From SZUA-36 sp041570235 (GTDB taxonomy: Bacteria; Pseudomonadota; Gammaproteobacteria; Xanthomonadales; SZUA-36): a stretch of DNA of 19,261 nucleotides. Shown here piece after piece: positions 1 through 7,551 of the stretch; position 1 is the stretch's first letter; each line of letters starts with the position of its first letter. The stretch is taken from assembly GCA_041570235.1 (NCBI GenBank), contig JBFFWN010000038.1, forward strand, positions 1-19,261. The letters run 5' to 3'. A model generated the notes under the pieces. It was given only the letters and a program-made list of their open reading frames with translations, ran no database searches and was not told where the DNA came from. The position numbers and the translations under genes are program-made.

Positions 1-405
1 AGTTTCCTGCTGGCTCATGTTTTCTTCATCATGGCCTACCACCAGACCGGCGCCGCCACCGGCAAATTAAAGCCCATGGATTTTATGAAATTCGGTCTTT
101 ACGGCGCTGTTCTGATCACGATCATTTACCCTGGCCTTGATAACTTGCTTGTACCGGTTTTATTGTATGCCGGCGTGCTGCTGTTAATGGGCTTGTGGGC
201 CCACAAACGCCGCGGCGCCACCTCGCATAAAAGTTTCATGATGGTGGCCACTGGCGCAATGCTTTTTTGTCTGTCAGATGGCATGATTGCCATCAATAAA
301 TTTGCCTTTGCCATACCCGCCGAGCGGATATGGGATATGTCCATTTATATTACTGCCCAGTTCCTGATTATCCAGGGACTGTTACATCACCCGGAGAGAT
401 CATGA
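1..405 (+). CDS. YhhN/TMEM86-type lysoplasmalogenase-like membrane protein (C-terminal part)
   Basis: The reading frame is already open at base 1, so this is the 3' part of a gene that starts outside the window; about 134 residues are present. They are very hydrophobic, with several probable membrane segments. A serine-aspartate pair in a hydrophobic context (FCLSDGMIA, encoded near 266-292) followed by a KF a few residues later resembles the conserved SD motif of the YhhN family. That family includes lysoplasmalogenases, which cleave the vinyl-ether bond of lysoplasmalogens, but many bacterial members have no tested function. The stop codon overlaps the next start (ATGA at 402-405), so the two genes are probably co-transcribed and translationally coupled. 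Family assignment is from motif and topology; the enzymatic activity is inference. Confidence 0.75.
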   Translation, partial: SFLLAHVFFIMAYHQTGAATGKLKPMDFMKFGLYGAVLITIIYPGLDNLLVPVLLYAGVLLLMGLWAHKRRGATSHKSFMMVATGAMLFCLSDGMIAINKFAFAIPAERIWDMSIYITAQFLIIQGLLHHPERS

Positions 406-3113
406 AATCCATGTTGAAACACTGCTTGCTGACCCTGCTCTTGCTCACTGGCCTGATGGGGCCGATTTCCCAGGCAGATGACAACTTCGTGTTTTGGCCA
501 AATGCCGACTACGACCCGGCAATCCCTACTGTTAAGGATGTTCTCGGCTACCACCCCGGTGAGCGGATAACCTGGCATGATGACGCTGTTCATTATTTTG
601 AGGCACTTGCAGACGCAAGCCCGGAGCGCATCACGGTTCACCGCTATGCAAAAAGCTGGGAAGGCCGGGACCTGATATACGTGGTTGTCAGCGCTGAAAA
701 AAATATGGGCAGGATTGATCAGATAAAATCCGCCATGCAACAACTGGCAGACCCCCGGAAAACCAGCCGCAGCGATGCCCTGCAAATCATCAAGGATCAA
801 CCGGCTGTCACCTGGCTTTCCTACGGTGTGCACGGTAACGAGATTTCCTCAACCGAAGCAGCCATGCTGACGGCCTATCACCTGCTGGCTTCGCGTGGTG
901 ATAAGCGGGTTGCAGAGATCATGTCCGATACGGTGGTGATCATCGATCCGATGCAAAACCCCGATGGCAGGGACCGGTTTATCCACAATTACGAGATCGC
1001 TGAAGGGTTGCAACCGGATTCGGACAGGATTTCTGCAGAACACAACGAGCCCTGGCCGGGCGGGCGCACCAACCATTATTATTTCGATCTCAACCGGGAC
1101 TGGTTCATCATGACCCAACCCGAAACCAGGGGCCGGGTTGAAATCCTGCAGGAATGGTTCCCGGTGTCATTTGTAGATGCTCACGAAATGGGCTCCGACA
1201 GCACCTACTACTTTGCCCCGGAAGCCGTTCCCTACAACCCGCACCTGGCAAAAGACCAGCGCGCGAGCCTTGAACTGTTTGGCAAAACCAATGCCCGCTG
1301 GTTTGATACTTTCGGTCTGGATTATTACACCCGCGAGGTGTTCGATGCGTTTTATCCCGGTTATGGCGCCAGCTGGCCCTCCTATTTCGGCAGCATCGCC
1401 ATGACCTACGAGCAGGCCTCTTCCCGTGGCCTGGTGGCCAGGCAATACGATGGCAATGAACTGACCTATGCATATACCATCAGAAATCATTTCATCACCT
1501 CGCTGGGCACGGCTGAAACGACCGCTGTTAACCGCGAGAAATTTCTCACAGAATTTTATGATTACCGGGCCAGCGCCATCGAGGAAGGCAAAACCGACAA
1601 GATCAGGTCTTACATCATTCCCCGGCAAAAAGACCAGGCCGCAGCCGATAAATTGGCCGGCCTGCTGGTCACCCAGGGTGTTGAGGTGCAGCGTGCCAAC
1701 TCCTCCTTCGAGGCCTGCGGGACGTCATATGAGGCCGGCAGCATGGTGATCAATACGGCACAGCCAGCCAAGCGGTTTATCCGCACACTGATGGACGTGG
1801 ATGTACCGATGGAGAAAAGCTTTCTCGAAGAGCAGGAACGCCGCAGGGCAAAAAACCTGAATGATGAAATTTATGATGTAACGGCGTGGTCCCTGCCATT
1901 GATGATGAATGTCGAGACCATCACCTGTAACCGCACCATCAGCGGGCGGTTTGACCCGCTTGGCCCGCAACTGGTTCGGCAGCGGACACTCACCGCGGGC
2001 TCAAACCCGGTGTCCTACCTGGTGCCATGGGGTTCAGCACCGGCGGTGCGCTTTCTTGTCAATGCTTTTAAAAATGAACTTGCGGTCAAGAGTAGCGACA
2101 AGGCTTTTACACATTCAGGCAGGCGTTACCCGGCCGGCACCCTGATTGTAGACAGTGCTGACAACCCGGATGACCTTGCCGCGGTGATGGCCGGACTGGT
2201 GTCACTGACGGGGGCTGAAGTGGTTCCCGTCGAAAACAGCTGGGTGACCGATGGTCCCAACTTCGGCAGTGAAAACGTGGTGCGTTTCAACGCACCCAAA
2301 GTTGCCATTGCCTGGGATTATCCCACCTCTTCATACAGCGCGGGCAATACCCGTTTTGTGATTGAGCGCCAGTTTGATATGCCTGTCACCGCCATCCGGA
2401 TGAACCAGCTTAAATCCGCCGACCTGAAACGCTACCAGGTGTTGATACTGCCGGAAAACGGATGGGGGTCCAACTATAAAGATGCTCTCGGCGAATCGGG
2501 TGCAGCCAACCTGAAGGACTGGGTTACCAAGGGCGGAGTGTTGATCGGCCTGGGCACGGCAAACCGTTTTCTTGCCGACCCTGGCGTTGACCTGCTGTCA
2601 ATCCGCAGGGAAAACGCGGTGGTGGAGGTGCAGGCAGAGGAAAAGGATGCCAGTACACAAGAGGAAGAGGAAGACACCGTTGAAGGCAGTTACCTCACCA
2701 GTAAAGCGGATTATATCGCCGCTATCACCCCGGAGAAGGACCGGCCGGATTCGGTTGCAGGCGTATTGGTCAGGTCGGATGTTGACCCCGACCACTGGCT
2801 GGGTGCAGGTGTGGCGCCCAGCCTCAACGTGCTGGTGCGGGGCTCGGATATTTACACCCCGGTCAAAATGGACAAGGGGGTTAACGTCGCCGTATTCCGG
2901 GATGCTGATAATCTGCTGGCCAGTGGTTACATGTGGGAACAGAACCGCAAACAACTGGCCTACAAGCCATTCGTGGTCAGCCAGCGTCTCGGCAAAGGTT
3001 ATGTCATTGGATTCACCCAGGATCCGAATGTTCGTGCTTATCTTGATGGCTTGAACCTGATATTCATGAATGCGATCCTCAGGGGTTCGGCGCATGCCAG
3101 GCCGGTACGTTAA
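402..3113 (+). CDS. Secreted M14-family zinc carboxypeptidase
   Basis: This encodes 903 residues and hydrolyses peptides outside the cytoplasm, most likely as a zinc carboxypeptidase. The start at 402 is chosen because GGAGAG (393-398) sits just upstream and the protein then begins with a classical signal peptide (residues 1-25, likely cleavage after SQA); the open frame extends upstream to 330 but would place a non-signal extension in front. The M14 zinc site is visible: HGNE (H144, E147), the third ligand H261 in DAHEMG, and the probable catalytic E337 in TYEQ. NPDGRDR in between is also typical of M14. The long C-terminal half (about residues 430-903) matches the extended M14 proteins of gammaproteobacteria, which carry a domain resembling a glutamine amidotransferase fold; an acidic linker (EEEED) lies near residue 755. 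It overlaps the preceding gene by 4 bases. Confidence 0.9.
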   Translation: MKSMLKHCLLTLLLLTGLMGPISQADDNFVFWPNADYDPAIPTVKDVLGYHPGERITWHDDAVHYFEALADASPERITVHRYAKSWEGRDLIYVVVSAEKNMGRIDQIKSAMQQLADPRKTSRSDALQIIKDQPAVTWLSYGVHGNEISSTEAAMLTAYHLLASRGDKRVAEIMSDTVVIIDPMQNPDGRDRFIHNYEIAEGLQPDSDRISAEHNEPWPGGRTNHYYFDLNRDWFIMTQPETRGRVEILQEWFPVSFVDAHEMGSDSTYYFAPEAVPYNPHLAKDQRASLELFGKTNARWFDTFGLDYYTREVFDAFYPGYGASWPSYFGSIAMTYEQASSRGLVARQYDGNELTYAYTIRNHFITSLGTAETTAVNREKFLTEFYDYRASAIEEGKTDKIRSYIIPRQKDQAAADKLAGLLVTQGVEVQRANSSFEACGTSYEAGSMVINTAQPAKRFIRTLMDVDVPMEKSFLEEQERRRAKNLNDEIYDVTAWSLPLMMNVETITCNRTISGRFDPLGPQLVRQRTLTAGSNPVSYLVPWGSAPAVRFLVNAFKNELAVKSSDKAFTHSGRRYPAGTLIVDSADNPDDLAAVMAGLVSLTGAEVVPVENSWVTDGPNFGSENVVRFNAPKVAIAWDYPTSSYSAGNTRFVIERQFDMPVTAIRMNQLKSADLKRYQVLILPENGWGSNYKDALGESGAANLKDWVTKGGVLIGLGTANRFLADPGVDLLSIRRENAVVEVQAEEKDASTQEEEEDTVEGSYLTSKADYIAAITPEKDRPDSVAGVLVRSDVDPDHWLGAGVAPSLNVLVRGSDIYTPVKMDKGVNVAVFRDADNLLASGYMWEQNRKQLAYKPFVVSQRLGKGYVIGFTQDPNVRAYLDGLNLIFMNAILRGSAHARPVR

Positions 3114-3183
3114 ATGAATGAGACCCATCTCAGCTGCCGACCCGATGTGCGCATGGCTATGATCAGGCTGCCCGGACTGAAAC

Positions 3184-3891
3184 ATGCCGGTTAAAAAGAT
3201 ACTGCTTGGGGCGTTTATCGCTTTGATGATGCTGTTGTACTTTACCGGCGGGGGTGAAAAATACCTCGACATCCGCTTGTACCAGGCACTTTTTGAACGC
3301 TCCCCGCTGTTGACAGCCGGGGTGTTTTTCCTGGCATACCTGGTGGGCACCAGCTGCTCACTACCGGTAACCGGCGCGATGGCGGTCGCCAGTGGTGTTG
3401 TCTTTGGTACTGCGATCGGTTTTGGCATTTCATTGATGGCCTGCACCCTGGGTGGAACCGTGGCGCTGTTCAGCACCCGCTATCTTTTCCACGACCTGGT
3501 TAAAAGACGGTTTGCGGGACAACTGGATATGCTCAACAAGGGCATCGAAAAAGAAGGGGCTTTTTACCTGTTTGGTCTGAGGATGGTGCCCGTAATACCC
3601 TTCTGGTCCCTCAACCTGCTGATGGGTTTGACTTCAATGCGCGTGCCCGTTTTCATGCTTGCCACGTTCTGCGGCATGATTCCGGTGCTGGCCATATTGA
3701 CCTATACCGGTAACGAACTGGGTGACATAGAAAGCTTCAGCTTTGCCTCCATCGTCACGCCGGGCCTGGTGTTTTCCCTGCTATTGCTCGGCAGTTTTCC
3801 GTTTATCGCCAGGGCCATTGTGACTCTGGCAAGACGCCGCTTGAAAAAAGCCAGGGAAAAAGCCAGGGAAAAAGCCGGGGGCCAATCATAA
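3184..3891 (+). CDS. TVP38/TMEM64 (DedA-superfamily) inner-membrane protein
   Basis: This is a 235-residue integral membrane protein. Hydrophobic segments lie near residues 5-22, 42-62, 68-95, 130-150, 155-175 and 190-215. The central block GLRMVPVIPFWSLN (about residues 132-145), with prolines inside re-entrant-like hydrophobic stretches, together with the upstream SLPVTGAM segment, is characteristic of the TVP38/TMEM64 (SNARE-associated, VTT domain) family. DedA-superfamily relatives are linked to lipid scrambling, undecaprenyl phosphate recycling and envelope homeostasis; the role of this member cannot be read from sequence. The tail is strongly basic and built from a 12-base tandem repeat (KAREKARE). 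It follows the M14 gene by 70 bases, with only a weak GGA ribosome site (3174-3176), so it could be the last gene of that transcript. Confidence 0.85.
   Translation: MPVKKILLGAFIALMMLLYFTGGGEKYLDIRLYQALFERSPLLTAGVFFLAYLVGTSCSLPVTGAMAVASGVVFGTAIGFGISLMACTLGGTVALFSTRYLFHDLVKRRFAGQLDMLNKGIEKEGAFYLFGLRMVPVIPFWSLNLLMGLTSMRVPVFMLATFCGMIPVLAILTYTGNELGDIESFSFASIVTPGLVFSLLLLGSFPFIARAIVTLARRRLKKAREKAREKAGGQS
3845..3880 (+). repeat. 12-base tandem repeat in the 3' end of the TVP38-like gene
   Basis: The unit AAAAAGCCAGGG occurs twice perfectly (3845-3856, 3857-3868) and a third time with one change (3869-3880, A to G). Because 12 is a multiple of three, copy-number changes keep the frame and would lengthen or shorten the charged KARE tail by four residues per unit. 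Confidence 0.9.
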
Positions 3892-3931
3892 TTTCCAGAG
3901 CACGATAACCCGTATCATGACGGTCAGAATA

Positions 3932-3947
3932 CCAGCATCGTCGCTGG
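3932..3947. terminator. Possible short hairpin between convergent genes
   Basis: CCAGC (3932-3936) and GCTGG (3943-3947) can pair around a six-base loop in the 130-base gap between the convergent TVP38-like gene and the thiamine-binding-type gene. There is no clear run of T on either side, so this is at best a weak bidirectional terminator. Nothing else was recognised in 3892-4021. Confidence 0.2.
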
Positions 3948-4021
3948 CATAATTGACTGGCAGGATCGAAGATCGACCATGGCGATGATTCCGGTCTTAC
4001 GAAACTACGATTTGTTTACCA

Positions 4022-4297
4022 TCACGGCGGCGTCAGGCTGGGTACCCTGGCAATTTCGGCATCGATATTCAGATATTTGACCACCAGCACCACGGTGTTC
4101 GGGGCCTGCATGGTCTTTTTCATGCAGTCATTAATGGCGCTGGTGACGGCCGTGAATTCACCACGTATCTGCGTGCTTAACTGGTTGCTTACGATCTCGA
4201 TATCATCACGTTCTCGCAATGCTTTAATAAATTCGATGATGGTCGGAATGGGCCCGTCCCTTAGAGGATAAAGACTCATCTCTGCAACAATTTTCAT
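4022..4297 (-). CDS. MTH1187/YkoF-type thiamine-binding-like small protein (DUF77)
   Basis: This small cytoplasmic protein has about 91 residues from the chosen start. The N-terminus (MKIVAEMSLYPL) forms a first beta strand with a conserved SLYP-like turn, followed by an amphipathic helix (TIIEFIKALRE) and a strand, STQIRGEF; this arrangement is typical of the ferredoxin-like MTH1187/DUF77 family. Some members bind thiamine or its pyrimidine precursor, but no thiamine gene is nearby, so the ligand is inference. The start at 4297 is preferred because a GGAAG-like ribosome site lies six bases upstream; an in-frame ATG at 4351 would add 18 residues of non-conserved-looking sequence without a ribosome site. 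The gene is transcribed divergently from metZ and convergently with the TVP38-like gene, so it is a single-gene unit. Confidence 0.7.
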   Translation of the reverse strand: MKIVAEMSLYPLRDGPIPTIIEFIKALRERDDIEIVSNQLSTQIRGEFTAVTSAINDCMKKTMQAPNTVVLVVKYLNIDAEIARVPSLTPP

Positions 4298-4394
4298 CCT
4301 GTGCTTCCCTGTTTGTTCGAATGGCGGGGTACTATTGTAATTTTGTGTCATCGGATTGGACAGTTGATTTTGGACATTGATGCAATATCAGCAA

Positions 4395-4423
4395 TTGTGC
4401 TATCCCGTCCGTTTCCGTATGAT
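4395..4423 (+). promoter_or_regulatory. Probable sigma70-type promoter of metZ
   Basis: The -10 candidate TATGAT (4418-4423) is preceded at exactly 17 bases by TTGTGC (4395-4400), which keeps only the TTG of the -35 consensus. This would give a leader of about 36 bases before the metZ start. No MetJ-box-like octamer (AGACGTCT) and no obvious SAM riboswitch fold were recognised in 4298-4466. Confidence 0.4.
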
Positions 4424-4466
4424 CCGGTGATTATTTCACTTATAAAGCCATGGCAACGCTACCCCG

Positions 4467-5651
4467 ATGACAGATCCCACCGACGAACCTGGTTTCAACA
4501 CACTCGCAGTCCGTGCAGGGCAGGTCCGCAGCGCCGAAAACGAGCATGCGGAACCGATTTTCACGACATCGAGCTATGTGTTTTCCTCCGCGGCCGAGGC
4601 GGCGGCGCGATTCTCTGATCAGCAACCCGGCAATATTTATTCACGGTTCACCAATCCGACGGTCAGGACATTCGAACAACGCCTGGCGGCCCTGGAAAAG
4701 GCTGAGTCCTGCGTGGCGACCGCCTCGGGCATGTCAGCCATCCTCTCCACCTGCCTGGCATTGCTGAAAAGCGGCGATCATATCGTCTCCTCACGCAGTA
4801 TATTCGGCTCAACCACGATGCTGTTCAGCAATTACCTGGCCAAACTGGGCATTCGGACCAGTTTTGTTGAGTTATCTGACATACATGCCTGGCGGTCGGC
4901 GATTCGGCCTGAAACCCGTCTGATGTTCATGGAAACCCCGTCAAACCCTCTGACCGAACTGGCGGATATCCGGCAATTGGCCGACCTGGCGCATCAAAAC
5001 GATATCCTGCTGGCGGTTGACAATTGCTTTTGCACCCCTGCCCTGCAAAGCCCGATCAGCCTGGGGGCGGATATCGTTATCCATTCCGCCACCAAGTTCC
5101 TGGATGGTCAGGGCCGATGCGTTGGCGGGGCCGTCGTGGGACCGGCTGATATCGTCGGTGAACAGGTATACGGATTTTTGAGAACCGCGGGACCCTCGAT
5201 GAGCCCGTTCAACGCGTGGGTGTTTTTAAAGGGGCTTGAGACCCTCAAACTTCGCATGACCGCGCACAGCGCCAATGCACTTGAACTGGCCCTGTGGCTG
5301 GAACAGCAGCCAGCGGTCAAACGGGTATTTTACCCGGGCCTGGAAAGCCACCCCCAGCATGCATTGGCATGCCAGCAACAATCAGGTTTTGGCGGCCTGT
5401 TATCTTTCGAATTGCACGGTGGCAAAGAGGCTGGCTGGAAGCTGATAGACGCGACCCGGCTGGTATCCATCACTGCAAACCTGGGTGATGCAAAGTCAAC
5501 CATCACACATCCGGCAAGCACGACACATAACCGTCTGACCGAAGAACAGCGCATGAACGCGGGGATTGCTGACGGATTGGTCCGCGTGGCAGTGGGGCTT
5601 GAAGATGTCGATGACATCAAAAAGGACCTTGGCCGCGGCATGGATGTCTGA
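4467..5651 (+). CDS. metZ: O-succinylhomoserine sulfhydrylase
   Basis: This 394-residue enzyme of the Cys/Met-metabolism PLP family probably makes homocysteine directly from O-succinylhomoserine and sulfide, in the direct sulfhydrylation route of methionine synthesis. Visible features are the N-terminal FNTLAVRAGQ, the YSRFTNPT substrate/PLP loop, ASGMSAI phosphate-binding region, ETPSNP, the DNCF stretch, and the PLP lysine K210 in SATKFLDGQGR. The last motif and the length fit MetZ better than MetB or MetC, which usually carry a TKYLNGH-type sequence. The C-terminal SLGD-like segment appears as ANLGDAKSTITHPAS. The start at 4467 lacks a good ribosome site, but the sequence MTDPTDEPGFNT fits homologues. 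No other methionine gene is nearby; it stands alone between a divergent gene and a secreted amidohydrolase 86 bases downstream. Confidence 0.9.
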   Translation: MTDPTDEPGFNTLAVRAGQVRSAENEHAEPIFTTSSYVFSSAAEAAARFSDQQPGNIYSRFTNPTVRTFEQRLAALEKAESCVATASGMSAILSTCLALLKSGDHIVSSRSIFGSTTMLFSNYLAKLGIRTSFVELSDIHAWRSAIRPETRLMFMETPSNPLTELADIRQLADLAHQNDILLAVDNCFCTPALQSPISLGADIVIHSATKFLDGQGRCVGGAVVGPADIVGEQVYGFLRTAGPSMSPFNAWVFLKGLETLKLRMTAHSANALELALWLEQQPAVKRVFYPGLESHPQHALACQQQSGFGGLLSFELHGGKEAGWKLIDATRLVSITANLGDAKSTITHPASTTHNRLTEEQRMNAGIADGLVRVAVGLEDVDDIKKDLGRGMDV

Positions 5652-5737
5652 AAGATCAACGGCCAGAACTACACCAACACGATAATAATGACCTTAAATC
5701 AATCACCTGACATCATCGCACACATGAGGATTCATCA

Positions 5738-7030
5738 ATGCTTCACTGCCTGAAAACCCTGGCTGTTACATCGTTTTTACTGCTCGGCACAAGCACTGCC
5801 ATGGCCGACATCACGTTGATTCACGCCGGTAAACTGCTGGCCATACCCGGCAAAGCTCCAGCCACCGGGCAGACCATTGTTATCGATGGTGAGCGCATCG
5901 TCGAAGTCCGCGACGGGTTCAGCAATGCTGACGAGTTTGAAGGTGAAGTCAGGGTTATCGACCTGAAAAATCAATTTGTGCTGCCAGGACTGATGGACCT
6001 GCACGTTCACTTACAAGGTGAATTGGGGCCCAAAAACGACAGAGAGCGTCTGAAAATGTCATCCCAGCAGGTGGAGATGCGCAGCGTGATGTTTGCCATG
6101 CGCACATTAATGGCTGGCTTCACCACGGTCCGCGATGCCGGTTCATCACCACAGGAGATGTATGCGCTGCGTGACGGCATCAACAAGGGCTGGGTAGATG
6201 GTCCCCGTATTATCGCTGCCGGTGGCGTGGGTATTACCGGGGGCCACGCAGACATCTCAGGTGTCAGCCCGGACCTGATGGAATTGTACACCTCTGAAAA
6301 TACCTGTAACGGGCCTTATGACTGCCGTCGTGCCACCCGTAACGTGATCAAGTATGGTGCAGACTGGATCAAGATCACCTCTACCGGCGGCGTATTGACC
6401 GACCGTGCAACCGGCACCGGGCAGCAGATGGAAGCCGACGAACTGAGAGAGGTGGTGCTGGCAGCCAAACGCATGGGCCGAAAGGTGGCGTCGCACGCCC
6501 ACCAGGAAGACGGCATTATCGCCGCACTGGAAGCCGGAGTGGCCAGTATTGAACACGGTTCCTATGCCGGGCCCAAAGCCATCAAGCTGTTCAAGGAAAC
6601 CGGCGCCTACCTGGTGCCTACCCTGCTGGCCGGGGAAACCGTCATGCAGATGGCAAAAAGTTCTGAATTCATGAGTCCGGCGATCAGGGAAAAGGCCCTT
6701 GACGTCGGCGCCGCGATGAAAGGCAATTTGAACAGGGCCTACAAGGCCGGCGTCAAGATCGCTTACGGCACCGACAGCGGCGTCTCAAAACATGGCACCA
6801 ATGCGCAGGAGGCCGTTTTGATGGTGGCTGCGGGCATGTCTGAGCAGGACGTGATCAAGGCCGCAACCGTGAATGCGGCCGACCTTCTGGACATGACGGA
6901 TTCGCTCGGCAGCATTGAAGCCGGCAAGTATGCCGATATCATCGCGGTCGGCACCTCACCGCTGGATGCCATCGAGGCCTTGCTGGATGTCAGTTTCGTG
7001 ATGAAGGGCGGCAAAGTTTATAAAAACTAG
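5738..7030 (+). CDS. Secreted metal-dependent amidohydrolase, prolidase-like
   Basis: This 430-residue enzyme has a signal peptide (residues 1-23, cleavage after AMA), so it probably works in the periplasm. It is an amidohydrolase-superfamily TIM barrel with a full set of metal ligands: HVH (H89, H91) after the first strand, a probable carbamylated lysine K212 in DWIKI, histidines in SHAH (H253/H255), H273 in IEHGS and catalytic D346 in GTDSG. The N- and C-terminal beta-sandwich pieces (IVIDGERI; GKYADIIAVG) are also typical. Closest known relatives are imidazolonepropionase-like amidohydrolases, several of which cleave Xaa-Pro or Xaa-Arg/Lys dipeptides; the exact substrate is not readable. 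GAGGA (5726-5730), seven bases before the ATG, fixes the start. It could share the metZ transcript or use its own promoter in the 86-base gap. Confidence 0.88.
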   Translation: MLHCLKTLAVTSFLLLGTSTAMADITLIHAGKLLAIPGKAPATGQTIVIDGERIVEVRDGFSNADEFEGEVRVIDLKNQFVLPGLMDLHVHLQGELGPKNDRERLKMSSQQVEMRSVMFAMRTLMAGFTTVRDAGSSPQEMYALRDGINKGWVDGPRIIAAGGVGITGGHADISGVSPDLMELYTSENTCNGPYDCRRATRNVIKYGADWIKITSTGGVLTDRATGTGQQMEADELREVVLAAKRMGRKVASHAHQEDGIIAALEAGVASIEHGSYAGPKAIKLFKETGAYLVPTLLAGETVMQMAKSSEFMSPAIREKALDVGAAMKGNLNRAYKAGVKIAYGTDSGVSKHGTNAQEAVLMVAAGMSEQDVIKAATVNAADLLDMTDSLGSIEAGKYADIIAVGTSPLDAIEALLDVSFVMKGGKVYKN

Positions 7031-7052
7031 GCGCTTTTGATCAAATCCTGCA

Positions 7053-7065
7053 TCGGTTTGACCGA
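7053..7065. terminator. Small stem-loop downstream of the amidohydrolase gene
   Basis: TCGGT and ACCGA can form a five-pair stem around TTG, 22 bases after the stop codon. No T run follows, so it is a weak terminator candidate at best. Confidence 0.2.
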
Positions 7066-7190
7066 CTGCCCGAAAAGATTTGACCAGTTTCGACCCGCGG
7101 CGCCCCGCTGGTAATTTGATGGACGAAAAACGGCACCATGATTACATGAGCTCGGGGCCAAAAAGTAATGGCCATTAGCGTGATGTAACG

Positions 7191-7219
7191 TTGAAATGCA
7201 CTATAACGCCACGTATGAT
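7191..7219 (+). promoter_or_regulatory. Strong sigma70-like promoter of the acpXL-type operon
   Basis: TTGAAA (7191-7196) and TATGAT (7214-7219) are separated by exactly 17 bases, each one mismatch from consensus. Transcription would start near 7226, about 29 bases before the acyl carrier protein start. This is the best promoter match seen in the window. Confidence 0.7.
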
Positions 7220-7225
7220 GGCGTT
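7205..7225. promoter_or_regulatory. Inverted repeat around the -10 box, candidate operator
   Basis: AACGCC (7205-7210) and GGCGTT (7220-7225) are perfect inverted half-sites separated by nine bases, and the spacer contains the entire -10 hexamer. A dimeric repressor bound here would block the promoter. The regulator is not in the window. Confidence 0.4.
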
Positions 7226-7226
7226 T

Positions 7227-7237
7227 GTTAAATTAAC
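7227..7237. promoter_or_regulatory. Small palindrome at the predicted transcription start
   Basis: GTTAA-A-TTAAC is a perfect 5+1+5 palindrome directly after the larger inverted repeat, at about +1 to +12 of the operon. It could be a second operator half or chance in AT-rich DNA. Confidence 0.25.
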
Positions 7238-7254
7238 CCAATGGAAACACAAAC

Positions 7255-7536
7255 ATGTCGACGACATTTGAAGCTGTAGCAGAAATTATTTCAGATACCA
7301 GTGACATTCCGCTGGAAGAAATCACCCCGGAAAAAAATGCCTTCACCGACCTTGGTATTGATAGCCTCGATTTCCTTGATATTGCATTCGCCATTGACAA
7401 GCAATTCGGAATCAAGATTCCATTGGAAAAATGGACCGAGGAGTTGAATGAAAATAAGGCATCCGTAGACGAATACTTCATCCTGAGCAAACTATGCGAC
7501 CGGATCGACGAACTTATCGCAGCCAAAGACGCGTAA
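7255..7536 (+). CDS. acpXL: Specialised acyl carrier protein for very-long-chain fatty acid synthesis (AcpXL-type)
   Basis: This 93-residue acidic protein carries the growing acyl chain as a thioester on 4'-phosphopantetheine. The attachment site is S37 in DLGIDSLDFLD. It is longer than housekeeping AcpP (about 77 residues) and the segment AIDKQFGIKIPLEKWTEELN, followed by a long third-helix loop and the EYFILSKLCDRIDEL tail, closely follows rhizobial AcpXL, as recalled. AcpXL holds the C28-type acyl chain destined for lipid A. It is the first gene of the operon and lies right after the strong promoter; a weak GGA site (7243-7245) precedes the ATG. Base composition is lower in GC than the genes after it (25 of 60 in each of two hand-counted lines), which may just reflect its acidic, Lys/Ile-rich content. 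Confidence 0.88.
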   Translation: MSTTFEAVAEIISDTSDIPLEEITPEKNAFTDLGIDSLDFLDIAFAIDKQFGIKIPLEKWTEELNENKASVDEYFILSKLCDRIDELIAAKDA

Positions 7537-7551
7537 AAGCCAAGTTCTTTT

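Noticed and set aside
2598..3476. Long open frame on the - strand (292 codons)
   Set aside because: It runs opposite the M14 gene and the start of the TVP38-like gene, both with clear family motifs, and its translation has no recognisable domain.
4298..4466. SAM riboswitch or MetJ operator before metZ
   Set aside because: No recognisable riboswitch core and no AGACGTCT-like repeats were seen; only a sigma70-like promoter could be supported.
7119..7178. 19-codon open frame before the operon promoter
   Set aside because: No ribosome site, no hydrophobic or leader-peptide character, and it lies upstream of the predicted transcription start.
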